64,000 nucleotides of DNA from positions 1 to 64,000 of the forward strand of contig JAEUIA010000073.1 in the NCBI GenBank assembly GCA_016795245.1. The letters are read 5' to 3'. Below, piece after piece: positions 55,487-64,000 of the stretch (its first letter is position 1; each line of letters begins with the position of its first letter). The notes under the pieces are model-generated. The model did not search any database, was not told the origin of the DNA, and worked only from the letters and a program-made list of their open reading frames with translations. The translations under genes were made by a program, and so were the position numbers. The stretch comes from Planctomycetota bacterium (lineage in GTDB: Bacteria > Planctomycetota > UBA1135 > GCA-002686595).

Positions 55487-56515
55487 ATGCGCGTCGGGAT
55501 CTTCGAGAGTCGGGACACCACGCTCGCTCACGGCGCGGCGCACGACGCTGCAGCGGTGAGCGCCGTCGGCGACGAGTCGCGCGCGATTCGCGAGACCTGC
55601 CGCGCGCTGGGTTGGACTCCGATCGACGTCGAGGCGGCCGTCGATCCGCTGCGTACGCTGCAAGACCTGCGCGACGCGCGCCCCGACGTCGTGTTCCAAC
55701 TGGCCGAATCGATCGGCGGTGAAGCGCGCTTCGAGGCCGCCGCCGCGTGGTTGCTCGAATGGGCGCGCATTCCCTACACCGGATCAGGTCCGATCGCGCT
55801 CACACTCGCGCTCGAAAAGCCGCGCACGCGTGCAGTCCTCACCGCTGCCGGCGTCGCGACACCGATCGGCTTCGTCGTCGAACAAGCCGACGAAGCCCTG
55901 CCGGCCGTGTTCGCCACGCGTCGCGCCGGCGAAGCCTGGATCGTGAAGCCGACGCGCGAAGACGCCAGTCACGGCATCGCGCTCGAGAGTGTCGTGCGCT
56001 CCGAGAAGGCGCTGCGCGAGCGCGCCGCGTACGTGATCGAGACCTACCGCCAACCCGCGCTCGTCGAGGAATTCGTCGAGGGCCGTGAATTCAACGTGTC
56101 CTTGATCGACGACAGCGAAGGCACGACCGCACTGCCGATCGCCGAGATCGACTACTCGCAGTTCCCATCCGATGCGCCGCGGCTCGTGACCTTCGCCGCC
56201 AAATGGGACCCGAGCTCGGCGGAGTACCAGGGTTCGACGCCGATCGCGGCCGACGATCTGCCCACGACCGTCGCACGCAGCGTGCGCCACGTCGCCCTCG
56301 CCGCCTACCGCGCGATCGGCCTCGCCGGTTACGGTAGGATCGACCTGCGCCTCCACCCCACGCGCGGACCACTCGTCCTCGACGTCAACCCCAACCCCGA
56401 CATCTCCCCCGACGCCGGCCTCGCCCGCGCGGCGGCGCGCGGAGGACTGCGATATGAAGAACTCATCGCGCGGATCGTCCGCGACGCACAACGACGTGCA
56501 CACAAGACTGCGTGA
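55487..56515 (+). CDS. D-alanine--D-alanine ligase-like ATP-grasp enzyme 2 of kamA operon
   Basis: A 342-residue paralogue of the preceding gene. It has DVVFQLAESIGGEARFEAAAA, the AWIVKPTREDASHGI ATP loop, PALVEEFVEGREFNVSLI and a C-terminal LVLDVNPNPDISPDAGLA metal site. The ATG is 3 bp after the preceding stop. Two ligases side by side suggest a two-step chain extension (a dipeptide then a tripeptide-like product) or two different substrates. Confidence 0.83.
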   Translation: MRVGIFESRDTTLAHGAAHDAAAVSAVGDESRAIRETCRALGWTPIDVEAAVDPLRTLQDLRDARPDVVFQLAESIGGEARFEAAAAWLLEWARIPYTGSGPIALTLALEKPRTRAVLTAAGVATPIGFVVEQADEALPAVFATRRAGEAWIVKPTREDASHGIALESVVRSEKALRERAAYVIETYRQPALVEEFVEGREFNVSLIDDSEGTTALPIAEIDYSQFPSDAPRLVTFAAKWDPSSAEYQGSTPIAADDLPTTVARSVRHVALAAYRAIGLAGYGRIDLRLHPTRGPLVLDVNPNPDISPDAGLARAAARGGLRYEELIARIVRDAQRRAHKTA

Positions 56516-56966
56516 GAAACGCGCGTCCGACCGCGCGCCCCTGGAGACGATCCTGCGTGCGACGCAGGTGTTCGACGAGCACGAGATCACGATCGCGCTC
56601 GAATTGATCGACGCGGACGCGAGCGTCGGCTACCGCTTCATCGTGGCCGAGAGCGACGATCGCGTCGCGGGGTATGTGTGTTTCGGAGCTACACCCTGCA
56701 CGATCGGCACGTGGGACCTGTACTGGATCGCGGTCGATCCGGCTCTGCACGGTTCCGGGGTCGGTCGCAGGCTGATGGACGCCGCGGTGGAAGAGATTCG
56801 AATCCAGGGTGGCCGCTTGATCGTGATCGAAACGGCCTCGAAGCCGTCATACGACGCGACGCGCGCCTTCTACGCCCGGTACGGTTGCCAGGAATCTGCG
56901 CGGGTGAAGGACTTCTACGCTACGGGCGACGACAAGGTGATCTACACTCTCGCACTGCGATCATGA
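56454..56966 (+). CDS. GNAT-family N-acetyltransferase
   Basis: A 170-residue GCN5-related acetyltransferase. The CoA pyrophosphate-binding loop HGSGVGRRLMD and the beta-strand WIAVDPALHGSG are clear, with a C-terminal FYARYGCQES strand-helix. The ATG at 56454 lies inside the previous gene (62-bp overlap). Later starts would cut the N-terminal strand. The expected substrate is an amine, possibly the product of the upstream enzymes. KamA plus an acetyltransferase recalls the ablA/ablB route to N-epsilon-acetyl-beta-lysine, but the two ligases are extra. Confidence 0.82.
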   Translation: MKNSSRGSSATHNDVHTRLREKRASDRAPLETILRATQVFDEHEITIALELIDADASVGYRFIVAESDDRVAGYVCFGATPCTIGTWDLYWIAVDPALHGSGVGRRLMDAAVEEIRIQGGRLIVIETASKPSYDATRAFYARYGCQESARVKDFYATGDDKVIYTLALRS

Positions 56967-57523
56967 GCCCGAAGCAGACGAGTCAACGCGCGCAGCGCGA
57001 CATCGAGATCGAAGGCCTGGACTCGGCGCGTTTCGACTGCGTGTACCCGAGTTGCGGCGGCATCTGCTGCGTGAACGGGCGCCCGCCGCTCGAGGAGGGC
57101 GAGGCCGAGCGCATCGAGCAGAACCTCGCCAAGTTCCTCCCCCATCTGAGGCCCGAGGCGCGCGAGCGCATCGAAAGCGCCGGTCACCTGACGAAGCGCA
57201 AGAAGGAAGGCCTGCCCGCGCTCGCCGTGTCCAAGGGTTGGTGCGTCTTCTTCAACGACGGCTGCGTGCTGCACAAAGTCGGCGCCGAAGAGGGCGAGAA
57301 GTGGAAGTACAAACCCTGGCGCTGCGTCGCTTTCCCGCTCGAGCGCACGGAGCCGCGCAAGTGGTTCGTGCGTCAGTGGAAACTGAACGGCGAAGCCTGG
57401 GACCTCTTCTGCTTGAACCCCAAGGAGTCTCCCAAGCTCGCGCGCGAGACCTTGAAGGAAGAGATCGAGTTCGCCAAGGACCTCGAGTCGGGCCAGGAGT
57501 CCTGGCGCAAGTTGAAGACCTGA
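56963..57523 (+). CDS. Cysteine-cluster protein (YkgJ/DUF3109-like)
   Basis: A 186-residue protein with clustered cysteines that probably bind zinc or an iron-sulfur cluster: CVYPSCGGICC near residues 24-34, CVFFNDGCVLH near 94-104, then single Cys in WRCVAF and LFCLNP. The pattern resembles DUF3109/YkgJ family proteins. The ATG at 56963 overlaps the previous stop (ATGA). Role in the operon unknown: metal delivery or maturation of the radical-SAM cluster is speculation. Confidence 0.72.
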   Translation: MSPKQTSQRAQRDIEIEGLDSARFDCVYPSCGGICCVNGRPPLEEGEAERIEQNLAKFLPHLRPEARERIESAGHLTKRKKEGLPALAVSKGWCVFFNDGCVLHKVGAEEGEKWKYKPWRCVAFPLERTEPRKWFVRQWKLNGEAWDLFCLNPKESPKLARETLKEEIEFAKDLESGQESWRKLKT

Positions 57524-57524
57524 T

Positions 57525-58730
57525 TCAGTAGCTCTTGAACGAATCCGCGTCGAGCACCGGCTCGCGGTGCGCACACAACCCCAGCGCGAGTCCCAGCGCC
57601 ACGAACGTCGTCAACATCGACGACCCGCCGGTCGAAAACAGCGGCAGCGTCAGTCCGGTCAACGGAACGAGCCCCAGGTTGACGCCGACGTTGATGAACA
57701 GGTGCGCGGCGAAATACAGCGCGATACCGCCTACAGCCAGCCTGGAGAAGCGATCGCGCAACGTGCTCGCGCTGCCCATGATCAGCACGATGAAGAGCAC
57801 GTAGACGAACAGCACGATGCCCGTGCCGACCCAACCGGATTCCTCGGCGACGACCGCGAACACCGAATCGCAGTCGCGTTCCGGCAGGTAACCAGTCTCG
57901 TTCGCGACGCCCTGCCCGATACCGGTGCCGAACACGCCGCCGTTGCCGATCGCGAGGCGCGCGTGATAGCTGTGAAACGCCGGTCCGCCGCGCGCGGCGA
58001 TCAAGTCGTCCGCGGCGTAGCTGTGCCTCCAGGTCTCGATGCGCTGCAGTTGGTAGTCCTGGACGCCGATTTCCATCGAAACGACACAGAACGCGATGCC
58101 GGCAGTGCCGAGCAAAAACGCGCCGATCACCTTCGCCCGCGCGCCTGCCAGATACAGCATGCCGAGCGTGATCGGCACCAGCGTCATCGCCGTGCCCAGA
58201 TCCGGCTGCAGGGCGACGAGCGCCATCGGCACGAGCGCGATCAACAACGGCCGGCCCCAATCGCGCAGCTTCACCAATCGATTGCGGTACAGAACCTGCG
58301 CCAGCGCCACGATCACACCGATCTTCGCCAATTCCGACGGCTGCAAGTCGAATTCGATTCCCGGAATCGTGATCCAGCGCTGCGCGCCGTTGCGCTTCGC
58401 ACCCAGGAAGAAGATCACGACGAGCAGCGCGAGGCACAGCCCGTAGAACAGATAGGCGTTGCGCCGCAACCAGCGCGGCCGCAGCGCGATCGCCATGAAG
58501 AAGGCCGGCACCGCCAGCACGATCTTCTGCATATGCTTCTTGAACTGCACGTCGTTGCGGTCGGCCAGGAGATCGGCGTCGGACATCGCGTGGATGAACA
58601 CGAGGCCCAGGGCTAGCAGCAACACCGCGATTCCCAGCACATGCCAATCGAGTTCGAACCAGCGCACATCGCGCAGCGACAGCACCTTGCGCGCGTCGTA
58701 CCAGCGCGAGCGTTGCCCGGAATCGCTCAC
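57525..58730 (-). CDS. rodA: Rod shape-determining peptidoglycan glycosyltransferase RodA (SEDS family)
   Basis: A 401-residue SEDS glycosyltransferase that polymerises lipid II for cell elongation with PBP2. About ten membrane segments are present. Conserved motifs include QPSELAKIGVIVALAQ, LQPDLGTAMTLVPI with the catalytic Asp, and the C-terminal GLTLPLFSTGGSSML. The start is GTG at 58730, overlapping the mrdA stop. The longer ORF (start 58898) is a shadow. It is the last gene of the mreC-mreD-mrdA-rodA operon and converges with the kamA operon. Confidence 0.95.
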   Translation of the reverse strand: MSDSGQRSRWYDARKVLSLRDVRWFELDWHVLGIAVLLLALGLVFIHAMSDADLLADRNDVQFKKHMQKIVLAVPAFFMAIALRPRWLRRNAYLFYGLCLALLVVIFFLGAKRNGAQRWITIPGIEFDLQPSELAKIGVIVALAQVLYRNRLVKLRDWGRPLLIALVPMALVALQPDLGTAMTLVPITLGMLYLAGARAKVIGAFLLGTAGIAFCVVSMEIGVQDYQLQRIETWRHSYAADDLIAARGGPAFHSYHARLAIGNGGVFGTGIGQGVANETGYLPERDCDSVFAVVAEESGWVGTGIVLFVYVLFIVLIMGSASTLRDRFSRLAVGGIALYFAAHLFINVGVNLGLVPLTGLTLPLFSTGGSSMLTTFVALGLALGLCAHREPVLDADSFKSY

Positions 58731-61700
58731 TGTCCGTCCTCCGGGCGCGGCTTGGCCAAGAACTGCTTCACGGCCTGGGTTTGCAGCATCTGCGCCGCCA
58801 CGTACACCGCCGTGTGGCTGGAAGTCTCGGATGTGTCGTGCACGTAGATCACGACGACCACACGCGGGGCGTCCGCGGGGAACCAGCCGGCGACCCACGT
58901 GTGCTTGCGGACCTTGTTCTTGGTGCGCGCCTCCAAGTCGGCCGGGATCAGGTCGGAAGACTCCGAGAAGGCGAGGTAATCGCCGCTGCCCGTCTTGCAG
59001 GCGAAGCTGAAGCCCAGGGAGCCGTCGTCCAGACCCTTGGCATGCGCCGAGCCGGATCCGTCCACGACCACCTGGCGCAGCGCAGAACGCACGGAGGCCA
59101 GATGCTCCTCGCGGATCGGCAATCGGCGCGCAGTGTGCGGCTGCTTGCGTCCGCCGATCGAGTCCACGATGCGCACGTCCGGCAGCATGCCCGTCGCCAG
59201 CCCGGCCGTGGCGCGCGCGACTTGCATCGGCACGACGCTGAGCACGGTCAAGCCGTTTCCGAAGCGCATGAAGTCGCGCCGGGTTGAAATGTGACTCCGC
59301 AGTTCAGGCGCCGTGAGGATTTCCTCGCGCAGTCCTGAGCGCCCTTTGTTTCCCAGGCTCTTGATACCGGTCGGTTCCGTGAATCCGAACATCTGCGCCA
59401 TGTCGACGGCTGCATCTACGTCGTACTCGAGGCCGAGTTGTGCGAAGTACGAATTGCAGGAGACCGTCAGGGCCTTGCGCAGGTCCGACGTCCCGTGAAT
59501 GCCCGTGCAGTGCATGGTTTCGAAGCTGCCGCGACCGTCGCTCGATGCTCGACATTCGAACGTATGTCCGGTGTCGAAGCCGAGTTTCTCGAGCGCGTAG
59601 GCCGCGACGAAAGGCTTGAACACCGATCCGGGCGGATTGAAAGTCGGCCGCTGCAGCGTGCGCTCGCGTTTGATGGAGCGCTCCAGGTCGCGCCCCGGAA
59701 TCGTCGGCAGCTTGTCCTGCATCGGCGCCGAAGCCGCCGCCAGGACGTCACCGTCCACCGACATGAGCACGATCGCACCGACCGGATTCTCGAACCATGC
59801 ACGGTCGGTCTGACCGTCGGGGGCGCGCGGATGCGAAATGACCTGCTGCGCGGCGATCTGCAAATCGGCGTCCAGCGTCAGCGCGACGTCAAGCCCGTTC
59901 CGCGGCGCTTCCAGCGCGGCTCCGGCGTCGTTGCGCGCGCGCTCTTCGAGTCCCTCGGTCTGCAGCCATCCCGGTCGACCGCGCAATTCGGGGTCGAGGT
60001 AGTCCTCGAGTCCCCACGCGCCGGCCCATTGGTCCGAGCGCTGCACGCGGCCCACGAGTTCGAGTAGCTCGCGGTCCTCGGCTGCGCTGCGCACGAGCAT
60101 GAAGCTGAGTTCCGCCAGCCGCCGTTCGTCGCCTTGCTGCTTGATCATGTCGCGCAGCATCGGCTGGCTGACCGAGCCGATCAGGAGCGCCGCGAGCGGA
60201 TCCCCGTCGGCATCGCGTACGAGCGGGACCCGTTTCGTGTTTTCACGCACTTCGAATCCGCGACACAGGTCCGGATGACGAGCGATGCGCTGCACTAGCT
60301 CGTAGTCGGGCTGAGAGATCAGCCGCACAGGGCGGTTGCCGCGGTCGACCTGCACGTAGCGATCGCGCACCTCGGCGCGCTTCTTGCGCGCATCCGTGAA
60401 CGAAAGGCGCGCGATCTGGTCGTCGGAATGCCTGGCCGCCGACAGCAGCGACGCGAGCAAGCGGTCGATCGCTGCTCGATGGCGCCGTGCGAGCGCGCGC
60501 TGCAGGCGCACGAGCTCTGCGATCGTCTCCGGGCTTTCGAGGTGCGAACGGTCGGCGCCGAATTCCTTCCACGCCGCACTCGCCGACGGCTCGCGCAACG
60601 GCTCGTCCAGTCCGCTTTCACTCTTGCCCGCGACGTCCGACACGAGGCCCACGATCTTCCACGGATCGTCCGGGTTGGGAACGACGCTGCGCAGGTCCTG
60701 GTCCTGCAGCGGGAGGACGACATCAGGCACATTCACGCCGCGCGGCAAACGCGCGTCCGCGAACAGCGAACCGAGTTGATCCAGCACCGTGAGCCGGTCG
60801 AGGTCGCGCCACGAGGGAGGCCGACTCTCCTCGTCGCGTTCGCTCGCCGGTGAGTAGATGAATGCGAGCTCGTCGAGCAGGCGCTCGGGCCTGCGCGCAG
60901 CCATTTCGAGTTCGACGTGCACCAGGGCGCGCGGCAGGCGAAACCCTTCGATACGCGCGTCGTGTCGTGCGGCGCGCGTCTCGACCCAGGTCCGAAGGCG
61001 CGCGTCATCCCAACGCAGCAGGCGTGCGATCCAATCCAAGTCGAACACGGCGGCGAGGCTCTCGGTCGAGATCGCTCCCGCCCTGAATCCGGCGGCGGTC
61101 TGAAACAGCTCGTCGGCGCTCTCGTCCTCGATCTCGGCGCGGGTGCTCTCGAGCAGCGCGATCAACGCGTCCAGGGGCGAGCCGGCCTGGTGCGCCGTGC
61201 CGCCGTGCTTTTCGTGCGCGAATGCGGCGTAGGCTTCGGCGAGATGCGCGAGCTCACCGCAAGCGGCTGAGACGTGTGCTTCGACGCGGGCGGCCACATC
61301 CTCCGGACTCCAAGCGCGTACCGCCGCAACGCAGTCCAGGTACGTCGTCTCGCGAGCAGGGCCTTCGAGTTTGCGCAGGTAAGCATAGTCCTCGCGCGTG
61401 AGACCCAGCAGTTGACCGAGGTAGTAGCGCAAGTCCGCCGCGCGGCGCACGCGCAGTTCCTGGCTCGGAGTCGGCGTCTTGGGCACGCGCACCGGCCCGA
61501 CATCCAACGCCTCGCCCTTCTCGAAACGATCCAGATCCGCCGGCGAAAGTCGCAACAAGGCGGCCGTCCATGCAGCGCGCTGAGCCAGAGCATCTGCGAT
61601 CGGAATCGGGCGCAGTGCCAGACTCGAATACGCGTGCGTGAGCACGCCCAGCGGATGACGGCGGCGGAAATCGCGGTAGCGCAAGTCGATGTCGTACACG

Positions 61701-61909
61701 TACTCGTCGTGCACGAGCACGCGACCGTTGCGGTCCATGATGCTGCCGCGCTGGCTCGGCAGCACGCGCGACGTGCGCACCAGTCCCGCCGCTTGCTGTG
61801 CCCAGACCTTGTGCTCGACGATCTGCACCTGGAACAGGCGCACGCACAGGATGCCGAAGCCCACGAACACGAGCGCGATCAGCGGACCGAAGCGTCGCTG
61901 AGCTACCAC
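58727..61909 (-). CDS. mrdA: Penicillin-binding protein 2 with a large insertion
   Basis: A 1060-residue transpeptidase of the elongasome, about 400 residues longer than the family norm (~630). A transmembrane helix near the N-terminus is followed by VLPSQRGSIMDRNGRVLVHDEYVYDIDL, the usual PBP2 pedestal start. Next comes a ~500-residue Arg/Glu/Ala-rich helical region that is the unusual part. The transpeptidase domain has SxxK (Ser in GSVFK, near 761), SxN (SCN, near 816) and KTG (ACKTGSGDY, near 972), all intact. I chose the GTG start at 61909, which overlaps the mreD stop by seven bases. Confidence 0.92.
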   Translation of the reverse strand: MVAQRRFGPLIALVFVGFGILCVRLFQVQIVEHKVWAQQAAGLVRTSRVLPSQRGSIMDRNGRVLVHDEYVYDIDLRYRDFRRRHPLGVLTHAYSSLALRPIPIADALAQRAAWTAALLRLSPADLDRFEKGEALDVGPVRVPKTPTPSQELRVRRAADLRYYLGQLLGLTREDYAYLRKLEGPARETTYLDCVAAVRAWSPEDVAARVEAHVSAACGELAHLAEAYAAFAHEKHGGTAHQAGSPLDALIALLESTRAEIEDESADELFQTAAGFRAGAISTESLAAVFDLDWIARLLRWDDARLRTWVETRAARHDARIEGFRLPRALVHVELEMAARRPERLLDELAFIYSPASERDEESRPPSWRDLDRLTVLDQLGSLFADARLPRGVNVPDVVLPLQDQDLRSVVPNPDDPWKIVGLVSDVAGKSESGLDEPLREPSASAAWKEFGADRSHLESPETIAELVRLQRALARRHRAAIDRLLASLLSAARHSDDQIARLSFTDARKKRAEVRDRYVQVDRGNRPVRLISQPDYELVQRIARHPDLCRGFEVRENTKRVPLVRDADGDPLAALLIGSVSQPMLRDMIKQQGDERRLAELSFMLVRSAAEDRELLELVGRVQRSDQWAGAWGLEDYLDPELRGRPGWLQTEGLEERARNDAGAALEAPRNGLDVALTLDADLQIAAQQVISHPRAPDGQTDRAWFENPVGAIVLMSVDGDVLAAASAPMQDKLPTIPGRDLERSIKRERTLQRPTFNPPGSVFKPFVAAYALEKLGFDTGHTFECRASSDGRGSFETMHCTGIHGTSDLRKALTVSCNSYFAQLGLEYDVDAAVDMAQMFGFTEPTGIKSLGNKGRSGLREEILTAPELRSHISTRRDFMRFGNGLTVLSVVPMQVARATAGLATGMLPDVRIVDSIGGRKQPHTARRLPIREEHLASVRSALRQVVVDGSGSAHAKGLDDGSLGFSFACKTGSGDYLAFSESSDLIPADLEARTKNKVRKHTWVAGWFPADAPRVVVVIYVHDTSETSSHTAVYVAAQMLQTQAVKQFLAKPRPEDGQ

Positions 61910-62418
61910 GGACGCCTCCGCATGGGTTTGAGCCCGGGCAAGTGCGCGAAGAGCGGTCCCGCGGCGAAAGCCAGTAGCGCTGAACTGATCGCGACGGGCA
62001 ATGCTGCGGACAACACGCCGACGTGCACCACGTCCGCCGAAGGATCGCGCACGGCGCGTGCAAACGCGAGCCAGGCATTGAACACGAGCACCAGGACCAG
62101 CGCGGCGATGGTGCGCCACAGAGGCCCGGTCAATTCCACGGCAGATCGCGCCGTGATCGCGAGAAACACGATGGCGGCGAAACCGGCGAGCAACACGATG
62201 GGCGGTTCAGGGGAGAAGCTCGCGCGCGCGAGCGTGGCGAGCAGAGCCAGGATCGGCGCGTCACCGACTTCGGCGCGCGCCATCACCGACAAGGCGAGCA
62301 CGAGACCGATGTCGGGCACCCAGGCGGAACCACTGCTGCTCCAATAGCCGGCGAACGCGTAACACCACGTGGCCCACACGAGGAACAGGAAGCAAGCGAG
62401 GATGCGCGATCCGTTCAC
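61903..62418 (-). CDS. mreD: Rod shape-determining protein MreD
   Basis: A 171-residue, highly hydrophobic protein with five to six membrane segments (LACFLFLVWATWCYAFAGY, VPDIGLVLALSVM and others). It fits the small integral-membrane partner in the mre cluster. The sequence itself is poorly conserved, so the call leans on size, hydrophobicity and position between mreC and mrdA. The GTG at 62418 overlaps the mreC stop as GTGA, indicating coupling. The longer ORF is a shadow inside mreC. Confidence 0.82.
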   Translation of the reverse strand: MNGSRILACFLFLVWATWCYAFAGYWSSSGSAWVPDIGLVLALSVMARAEVGDAPILALLATLARASFSPEPPIVLLAGFAAIVFLAITARSAVELTGPLWRTIAALVLVLVFNAWLAFARAVRDPSADVVHVGVLSAALPVAISSALLAFAAGPLFAHLPGLKPMRRRPW

Positions 62419-63785
62419 GGAGCGTCCTCGACGAGGCTGCTGCGCCAGACAGCGAGGCGTTGTGCACTCCTCGCATCGAGCGCGGGTCGCACTCGCAGCG
62501 TGAATTGCCGTTCGCCGCCGATCAGCACGGCCGTGCCGACCAGGAGTCCCGGCGGCAGATCCGTCTCGGCTGCAGCGGTCCAGAGTTCGACGGTCGCTCC
62601 TTGCGCGCCCGCGCGCTCGCGCGAAATCACCTGGGAGCATTCGAACAGCACGTCGCCGCTCGACCCATCCGCACCCAGCGAAACCAGTCGCCCGAGCGGA
62701 ATCGGCGCTGCCTGTCCTGCGATGCGCGCGAGTGCACTGAACGACAAGCCGGGATCGCCGAGCAGACGCGCATCGCTGTCGAACACGCCTACGCGTCCGA
62801 TGCGCCCGACGAAGCGTGTCCCCAGTGACAGCGCCGCACCCACCCTGACCTGACTGGCGGAGGTCAATGCAAGCTTGCGCGTTTCGCGCAAGGCGGAAAC
62901 GCTTCCGGCCAGGATGACGCGTGCCTGGACCCACGAAGCAGGCTCGAACGGATCGATGGGCAACACGGGCCCGGCCGTCCCCATCTGCGGCGGCACTAGC
63001 AGCGCGAGGTGATTGAGCCCGAACGCGTAGTCGAGCGGCGCGACCAGGCCGAGCAGACGGGTCCCGCGCACGTCGACCCACTCGAGTTCGCCGAGCAGGA
63101 ATCCGTCGGCCAGCCGCGCGAGCGGCGAACCCTCGTCCTCGCTCACGCGCAGCGTGCCGACTGCGACATCGCGATCACTTGGATACTGGACGGCGAGGCG
63201 CAACTCGCGATCGTCGTTGCGCGTCTTGCTCAACACGCCACCGACGACGAAACGTGCGAGTTCGCCCGACGCCGTGGATCCGGTCGCAGCCGAGACGCGA
63301 AAATCGCGCGCGGTCACGAGCTCCGCCGTGCATTCGCCCGGATGCTTGGGATCAAGCGCGATCACGCGTCCGACGAACACGTTGCCGCGCACGACCGGGG
63401 AACCGGGCAGGACGCCCGCATCGACGGGGTAGCGCAGACGCAGGCGATCATGGTTCTTCGAGCGGTGACCGATGACGTGCGCGCCGACGGCCGCGCGTCC
63501 TTGCAACAGCGCCGGGTCATCGGGCATCGCATCGGCTTGCGACGCGAAGAGCACCGCGTGCGCGCGCTCACGTTCGGCTTCGAAAGCGAGTGCCACTTCT
63601 TCCTCGGCGGCCGCGACGGTACGACGCTCGAGCCACGCGAACGGACGCGCCAGCTCAGCCAGCGCGCGCGAGGGCGCAAATGCGCGATCGATCACCGCCT
63701 CGACGCTCGCCACGGGATACAGCGAGAGCGCGATCAAGACGAGAAAGCCGATCAGAAACAGCGTGCCTGAACGGGAAAGGCCCAC
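62415..63785 (-). CDS. mreC: Rod shape-determining protein MreC
   Basis: A 456-residue protein with one N-terminal transmembrane helix (GTLFLIGFLVLIALSLYPV), an Ala/Glu-rich coiled coil at about 45-90, and beta-rich periplasmic domains (SPVVRGNVFVGRVIALD in the MreC core). MreC is usually 280-370 residues, and this one has a longer C-terminal beta region. It bridges MreB to PBP2/RodA. The start is GTG at 63785, preceded by GGAGAG. mreB would be expected beyond the right edge. Confidence 0.85.
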   Translation of the reverse strand: MGLSRSGTLFLIGFLVLIALSLYPVASVEAVIDRAFAPSRALAELARPFAWLERRTVAAAEEEVALAFEAERERAHAVLFASQADAMPDDPALLQGRAAVGAHVIGHRSKNHDRLRLRYPVDAGVLPGSPVVRGNVFVGRVIALDPKHPGECTAELVTARDFRVSAATGSTASGELARFVVGGVLSKTRNDDRELRLAVQYPSDRDVAVGTLRVSEDEGSPLARLADGFLLGELEWVDVRGTRLLGLVAPLDYAFGLNHLALLVPPQMGTAGPVLPIDPFEPASWVQARVILAGSVSALRETRKLALTSASQVRVGAALSLGTRFVGRIGRVGVFDSDARLLGDPGLSFSALARIAGQAAPIPLGRLVSLGADGSSGDVLFECSQVISRERAGAQGATVELWTAAAETDLPPGLLVGTAVLIGGERQFTLRVRPALDARSAQRLAVWRSSLVEDAP

Positions 63786-64000
63786 CCCACCTCTCCAAGA
63801 ATTGCCAACGACAAGGTCCTGCGCCGCGCGCAGGATCGTCCCTGTGGTCTAACACATGCGTGGGCTCCGTTCTGCACGCGGGGCGGGATGTTCGCGCGCG
63901 ATTCGATGCCGGCGAGTTTGCACGACACCTGTCTAGAAGGAGACACGCGTCGCCAGCGCCATGCTCCGGGTCCTCGAACGAGCGGCGACGCGAGGCTCAC
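63786..64000. other. Right edge, upstream of mreC
   Basis: About 215 bp upstream of mreC, with no convincing ORF. It probably holds the promoter of the mreC operon or the gap to mreB outside the window. I see no clear site. Confidence 0.4.

Overview
The window is high-GC bacterial chromosome from a Gram-negative-type organism with an outer membrane. It carries KDO-8-phosphate synthase, a secretin, many lipobox lipoproteins and a rod-shape/PBP2 elongation operon. Gene content (TMTC-like TPR glycosyltransferase, GlpT-type transporter, PFL-family protein, KamA/ATP-grasp cluster, microcompartment locus) suggests a planctomycete-like or myxobacterium-like lineage. I cannot fix the phylum from the sequence alone. 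Coding density is high, and nearly all genes end in short gaps or 1-4 base overlaps.

Layout. 1-401: a 34-bp tandem repeat beyond the valS 3' end. 402-8697: valS, a RmlD-like SDR, a lipid kinase, kdsA, a ~450-bp giant palindrome, a GlpT-type transporter and a HAD phosphatase. 8698-9787: a c-di-GMP-I (GEMM) riboswitch with its own promoter, then about 650 nt of structured sequence without a convincing ORF, closed by a strong intrinsic terminator. 9788-16757: a FliA-type sigma factor, then ybeY-phoH-cdsA-uppS-purA as a tightly overlapped operon, then a secreted protein. 16816-20635: a GspK-like and a GspD-like gene with a small secreted protein. 20992-23546: pnp and rpsO. 23779-33284: cell-envelope lipoproteins, two TPR lipoproteins, a conserved unknown protein and a SEC-C membrane protein. 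33285-33904: a second giant palindrome. 33905-39378: an MFS exporter, an HD-GYP response regulator, a PFL protein and an ATP-grasp ligase. 39770-40234: a bacterioferritin-like protein.

40396-45391 is a compact bacterial microcompartment (BMC) operon on the minus strand: BMC-H, aldehyde dehydrogenase, BMC-H, a CcmP-like double-stacking BMC-T, two BMC-P, a BMC-T and an ACT-domain protein. No lyase, aldolase, diol dehydratase, PduL or alcohol dehydrogenase is present, so the substrate is not apparent. The shell set looks more like the Haliangium ochraceum type than the classical planctomycete fucose/rhamnose compartment.

45593-52224: a ClC channel, a membrane-anchored amidohydrolase, a TMTC-like TPR membrane protein and a sigma-54 activator with a degenerate receiver. 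53095-57523: an operon of a lysine 2,3-aminomutase-like radical SAM enzyme, two D-Ala-D-Ala-ligase-like ATP-grasp enzymes, a GNAT acetyltransferase and a cysteine-cluster protein. This is plausibly a pathway that makes and ligates a beta-amino acid. 57525-63785: rodA, an unusually long PBP2, mreD and mreC.

The most unusual signals are the c-di-GMP riboswitch in front of a long ORF-less transcript, the BMC locus with its cysteine-tailed aldehyde dehydrogenase, and a family of large palindromic repeats. Those repeats sit only between convergent genes and show compensatory changes in a nested hairpin.
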